DNA from: Odontesthes bonariensis
Lineage: Eukaryota; Chordata; Actinopteri; Atheriniformes; Atherinopsidae
Assembly (NCBI RefSeq): GCF_027942865.1
Contig: NC_134510.1
Location: 19,027,209-19,091,208, forward strand
Direction of reading: 5' to 3'
Length of the DNA stretch: 64,000 nucleotides
How positions within the stretch are numbered: the first letter of the stretch is position 1; each line of letters starts with the position of its first letter. Both the position numbers and the translations under genes were made by a program. This document shows positions 30,897 to 41,800 of the stretch, in pieces. The notes under the pieces were generated by a model, which was not told the origin of the DNA, searched no databases, and was given only the letters and a program-made list of their open reading frames with translations.

Positions 30897-31166
30897 GCTA
30901 GCGTCGCCAGCGTCACCAATCGAAATATTTCGCCCAACGTGAATTAATTTACTTGATTTACCTTCTAATTACTGTGTGAGTGGTGTGCTTTCACATCGAG
31001 TGCAAATGAATGAGTAAATCAACACGGAAGGTTTGTTTTGCTCATGTCGGTTTGGGAACTAGTTTCCGGTGCGGAAAACAAAGCCAACGCACACTCCCCG
31101 CTACGTCATTGGGAATCCCCACCCCCTGGCTGCTTCACGCTGGTTTGTTTGAGGAAGTCGGAGGTG

Positions 31167-31301
31167 GCGAAAAGTTGCTTCTGTTGTGTTTTATTTGACA
31201 TTTTGTACTGGATGTTCATTGATATTACTCCGCCACCGCTAAGAAAATAGTTCGAGCATGAACGAGCTGCCAAATAAAACACGACAGAAGCAACTTTTCG
31301 C
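31167..31301. repeat. hairpin with 31-bp arms
   Basis: Left arm 31167-31197 (starts GCGAAAAGTTGCTTCTGT) pairs with 31271-31301 with one mismatch, across a 73-base centre. It lies just beyond the foldback element. Confidence 0.8.
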
Positions 31302-31585
31302 AACGAAATTTGATATGGATTACCAGTGCACACCAGTAACCACTCCGGTGAGTTGATTATTTTGAAAACGGACGTTTATTGTGCTTTTACGGACCTTTCT
31401 AGACATGCGCATGACTTGCCATTCTGAAGCTGGTTGAGAAGAATCAAAATTAGGCAAATACCGGAGACAGCAGTAAACATCAAAAAAGCGGTGAGGGGGG
31501 TTCTAAAACATTGCAGACGACTCAGAAAAGAGGCTTAATGTTGAAAATACCGCAGTTCCCCTTTAATTATTGTAAATTGTAAAAC

Positions 31586-31928
31586 TAAGGATGCACCGAT
31601 ACCGATACTGGTATCGGGCCGATACTATTCTAATATACTCGTTAAAGTTAACCGATACCATGAACCGATACCAATTCATTGCATGAAGACCGCGATCAGA
31701 GGGTGGCTTGTCATTTTTGTTGTATTTTTTGAGATTGGCGGCTAGGGGAGATGTCGAGCTAATCAGGAACAGTGCGGTTAGGCTAGTAAGACCGAAACCT
31801 GTCTTACAATTCATTGCATTTTTTTTTGTGGTAGACTTATTGGCATCAGTACTCGGTATCGGCAAGTACTCAGATCCAAGTATCAGTATTGTATCGGTTT
31901 GAAAAAAAGTGGTATCGCTGCATCCCTA
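31586..31928. mobile_element. hAT-type MITE with perfect 8-bp target duplication
   Basis: The ends TAAGGATGCACCGATACC and GGTATCGCTGCATCCCTA are terminal inverted repeats of a common fish hAT family rich in ACCGATAC words. TGTAAAAC flanks it on both sides (31578-31585 and 31929-31936), the 8-bp signature of hAT insertion. No transposase. Confidence 0.92.
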
Positions 31929-32314
31929 TGTAAAACAGCAGATGGAGAATGTTCACTCAAAGGTTGATTTATCAGCTTTGGAATCTTCTGGTCACTTATT
32001 TTCGTCTCCTTCAGTACGTAGAACTTTGTGATGACAACGTGGCCACGGTGTTCTTGGACACTTTCATACAGGCAAACATTTTATATAACCACCTCCAACA
32101 AGTCCATAACCTGCCAAAGAGGCATATGTTTAATACAAATGGAGCCATATGAGATATTAGGCCAACTGAGTCTATGTCACAAAAATAACAAAAAAAATTG
32201 TGAGGGGACAAGATGCGGAGGATGCAATTTTTTCTAAAATATGTTTTACTGCACTCCCCTCTAAAGCCCCATAAACATGGTCTCAACACTAAGAAAACCA
32301 TACAAAGTCAAAAC

Positions 32315-32320
32315 TTTATT
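32315..32320 (-). terminator. colec10: candidate colec10 polyadenylation signal
   Basis: A minus-strand AATAAA lies about 265 bases after the colec10 stop codon. Confidence 0.5.
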
Positions 32321-32583
32321 TCATTTGGAAAGTTAAACATGCCACCTCCCTAAAATCAGAAGTTAAAAGTTCACTTCTCTTCCTAAACCTGCTCCCTGAA
32401 CATGCCAAGACAGGACAGGAAACACTGGGAAAGGCCATTTTTTACACATGTGTGTGTGTGAGTGTATGTGTGTGTGCATTTAACTGTCACTGATTATATC
32501 TGTGAACAGACACATTCAAGGTACTAATCTGATAAAGTTAAGTCATTGCTGTTTTGGTACGAGTATTGAGCTTATTACGACGC

Positions 32584-32802
32584 TTAGATAGGAGTCCCTC
32601 TTCCTCCTCTGCCTCCTCTTCTCTTGCTCTTTGGGAACTCACAGATGAAAAACATGGAGGTTTCACACTCTACGGGGCTCCATGTCCCAGTATTGAGCAA
32701 CTCCACACAGCTGGAGTTTGTGGCCAGCTTTTCTTCTTGGCTCCAGGCTGCAAACACCTGCAGAGGGGTTGAGTCTGCAAACATATAACCCCTCGTTCCA
32801 TC
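32584..32802 (-). CDS. colec10: colec10 exon 7: second half of lectin domain, stop
   Basis: 219 bp from DGTRGYMFADSTPLQ to TAA. Cysteines at SSC, VEC and FIC are kept. The loop normally holding EPN reads SQEEKLATNSS, W-N-D reads W-S-P, and the C-terminus is KSKRRGGRGGRGTPI. Confidence 0.92.
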   Translation of the reverse strand, partial: DGTRGYMFADSTPLQVFAAWSQEEKLATNSSCVELLNTGTWSPVECETSMFFICEFPKSKRRGGRGGRGTPI

Positions 32803-35800
32803 CTGATGACGAGAAAACAGAAATGACAAAAGTGATTAACTCATCAGCAACAACAGTCCCCATTTCCTTCTTTAGGTCATAAGCACTCACCATGTCCTTG
32901 TTTTGAACCTGCACTCCCACAAAAACCCTTGTCAGTCCTGCCTGACTGATGTAGTCAGCCATGAGACGGTTGGTGTTGCTGGTTTTTGGCATAGCTAGGG
33001 TGCCTCCTCTTAGCTTGCAGTTCATTGAAGCCTCTCTAAACCTCCTAGGTTCCTTCACAAGGAGGTAGTACCTCTCCTCTGTCTCCTTCAAGCCCAAGAC
33101 AACTGCACAGGGTAGACTTTAGGGTTAAATCTAACCAGGAATTATTTTAATGACACATTTACCACAATAGTTGACTTTATGCTTTTTACATACAGAAAGC
33201 CATAAATGATAGGTATGTGGCAAGCGATGTGGAGGGAACTTTGGGAAAATTGACAGCAAGCTGAGCAACACATTTGTTATGGGACTTTGAATAAATAATT
33301 CGTCTTGACCTGATCTATTTGGTGGCTCTGCTGAGCTTGTCCAACTCGAAAAGAGCCAGAAAAAAGAGCAAGAAAGCTTGATTCTTGTTTCATCAAAATA
33401 CAACTCCAATTCCAAAAAAAAGCTGGAACTCTTTGTAAAATTGAAAAGAAAAACAGAATAGAAAACAAAGTTAGACACTTTACTATTGCAGGAGAATTGG
33501 CTCATCTTGAATTCGATGGCCTTAACACATCTCAACAAAGTTGGGACAAGGCCATGTTTACCACTATGTCGCAGCCCTTCTTCATTTAACAACAGTCTTG
33601 TGAGTATCTGGGAATGAAAGAGAGTTGCTTGACCTTTTGGAGAAAATTGTTGTCACATTCTTGTCTGATATGGGACTCCAGTTGCTCAACACAAATGGTT
33701 TTAAATTTCAAGATGCACAAACTGTTTTCAGCTGATTAAACGTTTTGGACTGCAGGCAGACCATCACCTGGACCCTCTACAATGCAGCCATGCAGTAGTA
33801 ATGGTAATGTGGTTTAGCATCGTCTTGTTGAAAAATGCCATGCCTTCCTGGAGAGGAGCCTGTGAAGCAATGATCTCTGGAAGTGTTCTGGGAGGGATTT
33901 CTGATGACAGAATCATGCCTGCAGTCCTGCCTGAGAGCCTAAAGATCGTGGGCATCTAATATTGATTTTTGGCCATGTCCCTTTGCACACAGAGACGTCT
34001 CCAGATTCTCTGTGTACATTTGATACGTTTGTTCTATGTTCTATTGTTGATAAGATATTGGTGCCTTTTTCAAATGTCTGCATTCTGTTTTCATTTACAT
34101 TTCACACACCGTCTTAAGTATTTTTGGAATTGGAGCTGTACATGACAAGTGGGCTCAAGCTTAAAAAGACCATCTCATCTCATGTCTTGAATGAATAAAA
34201 GGTTCTCGAACTGCTTTTATTATCAAAGTCAGAACCGAAGGGAAAACACACTCTTATTCATTTATTTATCTATTTATCCACGAGTCACCAGTCCATAATA
34301 GTAAAAATCGCTTGGAATATTGAATAATAGTAGGCTCCAGTAACAATAAATTTGATAAGTATAAAAAAATTCTAATTATTTCGCATTTTGTGGATATAGC
34401 TGATATGTTACAAATGAGGACTCACCATTCTTCACAAACTTGACAGCGTTCTTAAGTTTGCCCACATTTGCGTCCAGCTGTTCAACCACCTTCCTGTACC
34501 GGCCACAGTCACATGTTGTGCCTGATGGATTAAACTAGTGTTAACATAGCTTATTTGAATAATTATCTGATGATCAAGATGACTAAAATGAATGATGAGG
34601 TTGTGATAGTTACAGAAAAAAGTACCTTCTTTCCCTTTTAAACCAGTGGGTCCATCCAAACCGTTATGGCCTCTGTCACCTGCAGAAGCATAAAATCATG
34701 CATAAAATCATAGAATTGTAAGTGGATATGGATAACAACTTTGTCAAGTTGTAATGTAGTTACAAATGCTTACCAGCAGATGGCTGTATCATACATAAAA
34801 AAAGAGAAAATATTTGTCTGCACACGCTTACCGTTGTACAAAGGTTACAAAGGTTAAAGTTTTAACTTGTGGCAACTTATACTTGTTTCAAATAGTCTTC
34901 AATATTTCAAAACAAATATATAATGTTTAATTTAGAAAGGTGGGCAAGTTCATCTATTTGAGTATATATACATATATACACACACATATATACTATATGT
35001 ATATATACTAAAGTGACAGCACAATATATTCACTCATCCTGGCTACTTAACTGGCAGTTGGACATTTTGGGGAAGTGGTCAAACGAACAAATAATTGCAG
35101 TTTGAGCCTCCTGAATAAATGTGACAAGTTCAGGGGATCAATAGACTGGATTTGCCAGCCAGTGACATTTCTGAGGACGCAACAAACCATTCACCCCATG
35201 CATTATTGCTGCAAGTGATTGGTTATTAATCACCATAGTCACACATTTTTAGGGGCTTTAGATGATTTTTTTTTCTTTCACAAACACAATGTAAACTGAA
35301 CAGTTTGAGAGCGAGCGGACAAATAAACGGACTTATTCACATTTTTTAGTATTCTGATGTTTCTTTGGGAATAAACACCCATTAGGATAATGCAGATGTA
35401 GAGATTTAACATACTTTAGGAGTGAGGCTGCACTATGACCAACGCTCTTTGAAGAGTGAACTTTAACAGTTGGCATTATGTTGAAATAATTTATTTCTAC
35501 CCTAGGTATTTTATGAGCAACAGTGTTTCAGGATTGAAGAAAATCCAAAGTTGTGATCTCATTACTCTTCTGAGATAGCAGAGACACATGAGGAGAAGCT
35601 TATTTCTCTTTCCTTTAAGCATATTAAACATAATAAATAGGGAAAAGAGTGAATGGCTAGAAAGGTAGGGGAGCAGGGCTGCTCATAGAAATAGAGATAA
35701 AGACACCCTTGGCAAAAAAACTGCATGAGATCATATTCAAGAGTTACTTTTATTTATGACTTTGGAATTTATGACTTGAAACGAAAGCTATTGAGAGAAA

Positions 35801-38800
35801 TGTTGACCTTTTAGGAAAACCGTCTTAAGCTTTCAACCACTTAATGAGCCGTTTTAATGCAAATTCTCTGTGTGTATTAGTCTTGGGAATAACTAAGCGA
35901 GCCTGTTTGTGTATAGATGTCCATTCCACTTCTTTTGATCTTTGAATCTATTGCAGTGCAGCAGCAATCCAAGCTCAGAACGGGTTCAGGAGGGTGTATT
36001 TCTTCTCTGTGATCGTTCTTAAGTCATTAACGTGATGTAGAAACTACACAGCTGCATTTCTAAAAGTTTTATGTCACTAAAACAAGGTTGACTTTATTCA
36101 CTGGATGGTCATACAGTTCAAAGAAATTTCTTCATCAATCTCTCTGTTCTTAAAAGTGTTCCAAGACAAGGATTCACTTTATCATCTGATTACAGTAACG
36201 ATTGTTGCATCGTCTATTAGTTAGTTAAATCAGTAAGTTTACGCTATAGTATAGGTTTGAAGGAGAGGCAGAAGGAGAGAATGATAGAGAAATACACATT
36301 ATTACACTACATACTGAAACATAAACTATAGATTAAAATGAGAATTATAATGATTTTCGCTGTACCTTTGTCTCCAACAGGCCCCATTTTTCCTGTGTGA
36401 CCCTCTTCTCCTTTAAGCCCTGGCTCCCCTGGGACTCCTGAAGGAGAAGAGAAAGCAGAGCGTATGGAAAGATTTACAGATTGTTAAGATACGGTAAAGA
36501 AATTATGCAAATGATCTTCCAATCAAACGGTGTGTACACACCAGTGTTCTAAGATAAGGAATGTGACATTATAGAACTACAGGTGTCTTCATAAACTGTA
36601 AAGATCTGGTTGTAAAGGTTGTCATTCAGAGATTGATTTAAAAAAGAAAAAATCAAGTATTTTCAATTGCTGTCACCATTCTCACTGAAGCTATACAGTA
36701 GAGAAATGAGAGGAAGAAAAAACAAAGCTAATTTAAGCATTGAGGGGCTTTTTGTAGAGATAAAATAGCCAATTGGAAGACAGTCCATAAACACAAATCA
36801 AAAAGTTGATTATACTTCTATATTTGCAGGCATTTCATACTTTAATCACAATTATAGTAATAGACTAAAACAAGGGTTAACTGTCTCTTGTTATAGTTTT
36901 GCTTCGGAGGTGCTGAGATACTGACAAGGCATATGATTTGAATTGAAGTCTCGGGGCTAGAAAATCCAACTAAGAGAGATTGTGTACATGTGTGTTCATT
37001 TTGCATGTGTGTTTGTGCGAATGGGAAAACTACAGAGCAGACAGAGGCTTTCTGCCAACCCTTGAACTAGTGTTTCCTCAGGAAACTATTCAGCTGGAAA
37101 TTGATGGAATTTAAAATACTAAGTGACGCATAGGAGAGGCCTATTTCTATCAAAGCCTGTGCAGCTATCCTTATTAGGACATCACACTGATTTCCATAAA
37201 CTGTGGACAGCTAGAACTAGTTCAGGCCTAATCCAGACCTTAACCTTAACCGAAGCACAATTAACACCCACAATAATGATGTTCTGGTCCCAACAAGGTT
37301 AGAGTTTAAACTGGAAAAGTTCCCGATGAGGTAACACACATAAATGCACAAAGAGACACACACACAGGCGCGCATACTCGGCTTTTCACGACTATTTTCC
37401 ATGTTATACTTTCTCATGTTGATTTTCTACTTGGTGATTTGGGAGAGGTGTTGGCAGAAGGTGTCAGGTCTGTAAACCTTGGGTCTTTGGGAATTTTCAT
37501 CATAATCAGGACACAATTTTTAAGGTATTTTCTGCAGGAATGTCTCAGGAGCACTCTCACAAAGTAAATATTTAAACAATACTGACCTAAGAACTGATTG
37601 TGAGAAGTGATTTTAAGTATCCTTTTTACTACCTGAAGAAAATAACTCTGTTGGCCTCTTGTTATTCCCTCTAGGTCTGTAACAGCTGATTAATGTTGTT
37701 TTGGTAGTGCTTACGCTTGCCAGTTAAACCGTCTATTTAGACGTGAAGATAACAGTCCTTCCTATCTGCCGTCACCCTTTATAATGGCCAACTCCTCCAA
37801 CTGGTTTAACGACTGGATTGTCCAGCTGCTGAGGGATAGTGGAGGTGAAGGACACGTTTTCAAAGGATTTATAGACACATTTTAACTTCCAAAACTTTCA
37901 TATAACTGACACAAACAATGCTTCGCAGAACTGAAAATCATTCATTAAATATTGTTCTCTCAGTCAAAGGGCAAATATCATCTGTATTTTTCTTGCTTGA
38001 GCTTAGTGGAGGATGGAAACAGAGCTTGGTCACAAACACTACAGTCTTGTGCCACATTTCCCATTTGTTTTACACTTACAAGCTGTCCCCACAGGTGTCT
38101 TTAATACTCAAATTGTACAAACCCCCCTTGAGCAGTTCTAATGAAAGCACAGCTCACAGTTTGTTAATTGGAATACATTTGGAGAAATTTTTGTCGTCCA
38201 CCAAAGCATAAACAGTCATGTATTCCCATTTAACATCCCAAAAATCAAGCAACTGTTTCCTGTAACACTGCCCAAATTAAGACTGGGAATACATGCGTCA
38301 TCTGCTGAACTGCAGAGAGTTACAAAATCATTGTAGAAACCTGCATTCATGCCTGTCAGGAAGAATACAGACAGAAAAACCATAATGACTGCCTTTGCTA
38401 TACAGTTGAATAATGTCTGCAAAGTTGAAAAGTTGAGAAAGTTTCACGTCTACTCTACACACCTTCTCATTTTTGGAAATGACAGAAGTCTTGGTGTTTG
38501 TTTCCCACATTGCTTGATGCTTGATCCCACGCTTGATGAGAGAAATGCGTGTGTACATGAAATTGTGTGCATTTGAGAAATGATGGGAAGTCACTAAATT
38601 AAACCTCTGTGCAGAAAAAGAGGGCAGGCAGGAACCAACACTTTTTTACAGTGTTTATGGTTAGAATGTGCATCTACATTTGTACATGTGTAATTTGTGT
38701 CTATACGTGCATACATGCATTCCTTGTGTGCATACAGCACGCAGCCTGTATAACAGTGTGTGAATGCATATGTGTGTGCACAGACATATTTCATGGCTAG

Positions 38801-41800
38801 TTGGTTTGCAAGCTATTCTAACAGTTTTTTGGGAAACATATGGCAAAGCAGGATGCTCCTGCTCTCTTCAGCAGCAGTTACCAAGTCTGTTTCTGTATGT
38901 CTGTCTCCCTGCCTGTCTGTCTTTCATAAAACAGCACACAGCACGCCAAGGGAGTGCAAGCTGTTTAGAAAAGGCAAACACAAAGGCTGCCATCAGGGCA
39001 AAGCTACATTGGCTGTCTCTGCAGCTTACAGCACAGAATGTAAGAGCTGATTGTTTCTTCATGTAACATCAGCAATGAAACTATTATTTTTGAGTCAGAT
39101 GGATGAAAACAGACTTTATCTGTTTGTATGAACATATACTGTAGAGGTGTAAGCCTGTCCACTCAGGCTTACACTTCAGTTGTCTAAGGCCTTAAATGAA
39201 TGGTGGAAACATGCTAATGAAAAAGTGCAAGATTTTCTGAGGTACACTCTTTACGGGGGTTACATTTACAAACAGTGATTTGATAAAAATGTAAAGTATT
39301 GTGTATCAGACAACAAAAAAAATATCATTACAATTAAGCAAATACAGCCTGGGATAAGCAACATCACGTGACATATTACACTGTGCCTTCATTCATTAGA
39401 GATGTAAAAAAATTAAAACAAAACTAAACAAAAAACTAAGCCAATATATGGAAGCAGGTTGTTAAAAATAAAGTTCACACTTGCTGTTTCCAGAGGAATT
39501 AAGAGGGTAAGTAGCAGCCACGGTGCTGCATGTCAAATACGTTTGATTCGTTTCATCATCAGCAAGAGTGAGCAGCTCTTAAAAGTAGAATTTTTTTTCA
39601 CTTTGCTGGTTTGGAGCTTTTATGTGTGTGTTAACACAGTGCCAAGGAAGGATGATCTTAGAGAAGAAATTTGTTGCTGCCAATCAATCTGGGATGACTT
39701 ATAAGGCAATTTTCAAACAATTTGGAGTCCATATTTACATGCTGAGAAAGAATATTCACAAGTGGAAAACATTCAAGGCCGTTTCCAATCTTCCCAGGAG
39801 TGAACATCCCAGCAAGTTTATCCTAAGGTCAAACTGTGCAATGTTCAGAGAAATTGCAAAATACCGAAGAGCTCCATTTCTGACTCTACAGGCCTCAGTT
39901 AGCATATCAAATATTAAATCCCATGATAGTACAATTAGAAAAAGACTGAACAAGTGTAGTTTGTTTGTAAAGGTGGCCAGAAGGAGCCTCTTCTCTCTAA
40001 AATGAACATGACAGCAAGTTTTTTGGGACAATGTCACTTGTTGACCAAAGTGAAGATGTTTGACTATAATAAACAGAACCACGTGTGGTGAAAACCAAAC
40101 ACAGCTCATCAGTACAAACACCTCATACCAAATGTCAAGCACGGTGGTGGAGGAGTGGTGATTTGGACTTGTTTTGCAGCACCAGGGTCTGAAGACCTCT
40201 TCTGTATAACAAAGTATTCTAGAGTCAAACGTGATCTGTCTAACAGACAAAACTTGCCTGAAATGGGGTCATGAAACAGGACAGTGATTCCAAACACAGC
40301 AATAAATCTACAAAAAAAATGATTGAAAGAAAAGAATCAAGGTGTTATAACGTTATAAAGAAGAGGGGGCCAAAAATTTCCTCCACAACGATGTGAGTGA
40401 CTGATACTGACAGCAAACGACTCATTTAAGTGGATTGACAAACAGTGACACACGGTTTCTCCATTTTGACTCAGTTTCTTTTCCAGTAAATAATGGCACA
40501 GTAGGAACTGAGTTTTTAAGAGCTATTTTCATAGCTGGTGACAATAGAGACAAGAAAAATAACTGAAAACCTCCCTGTGAGATTATTTCAACAGTTTTTT
40601 TGTTGAAACGTTCATTTTCTCAAGCAAATTATTGTGTTGGAATGTTATTTTCTGTTTGACAGTTCAGTTACATACACAGCTCAGTTGAGCTCTAATAATA
40701 GCTTGACAGGGCTATTCAACTGGACCGCTTTCCTTGTAGTTTTAGGAGGACATAGAAATGTCTGTACCCGTTTTCTAGTCTTACTATTTAGCGACCATTT
40801 ATGACCAAGCAAATGTCCAGGAAACCTACTTGTTTGCTCTTTAGCGTACTGTGTGTACTATAAGGATCAATGCTTTATACCTGGAACTCCTGGTGGTCCA
40901 CTCTTTCCCAGTTTCCCCTGATCTCCCTCCTCTCCGGTCACACCCTGGTCTCCTGGATTTAAATAGAAGATAGAAGAATGTGTAAGAAGTGATATGCACT
41001 CCCTTTTCAACTATCAAAGCCATCAGGATGGTGGCGCATTATTAACACTGTGAGCAGTCTCAAAAAAAGTGGGACTTCTCGCACAGGCCCAGTCGCAGGT
41101 TCGTTCGCAAGTTACTCCATGGTAAAAAACGTTCGTAGATGACACCAGACAGACTTCAGTGTTTCGGAAATTAAATTGCTTTGACAGAAAGCAGCACCTG
41201 CTATCAAAGCATTAATGACACAATGCGTCTCTGAGATAAAAGCCCAACTTTGGGTGCAGTGTCTATCAGAGCAGTAATTTTGCCCCAGATGGCAATGCTG
41301 AATCCCACTTTCATTCTAACATTCTTTTGTTTTATGAACTACTGAACCAAGACCTTAGAACACCAACATGCCTCGTTCATGTTGTTAAGGCGTCAGATCA
41401 AAGTGAGATATTTCATGTTAAATGAATCTGGCAGTGATTTGACATTTAGGAAGAAAAGAAAAAAGCTAACTCTGTCTTCATTGTCATCCAATTATTTCTG
41501 AACTGAATCAAGGTTTGGACCACCATTCTCCCAGCACAGTGATATATAATGTTGGCAAATCTATTTCTAAATGATGGAGTCAGAGTACCAGTAAAAGCAA
41601 TAAAAGTGTGTTTGTTGAAAAAGGTTAAAGTAAATAATAAGACATCTTTGGGTTGTATGAAACATAGAAAAATGCACGTCTGACGCCCACTCAAATATGC
41701 ACACAGAGACTGAGTCTGTGGTCAGTAGTATCTAGATGAGTCTTGTACAAATAATCAGTTCACTCTAGTGGCAGCTGTCTAAATACACGCTGACACAATG

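Larger units (their letters stand above)
29397..31117. mobile_element. foldback DNA element with long inverted terminal arms
   Basis: The left arm, about 29397-29640 (starts ATTCCCAATGACGTAGCGGG), is the imperfect reverse complement of the right arm, about 30617-31117, once the palindrome at 30638-30896 is removed. The two sides share GCGAAATATTTCG/CGAAATATTTCGC, TTAATTCACGTTGGGCG and GACATCCCAAGT words. The interior holds a GA microsatellite, a first exon of a zinc-finger-like ORF (30079-30276) and a long G run. Long arms plus a DNA-binding ORF suggest a degenerate cut-and-paste transposon; the superfamily is not certain. Similar 27-bp direct words (GCTTCACGC, GGTTTGTTTGA) lie outside both ends. 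Confidence 0.7.
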
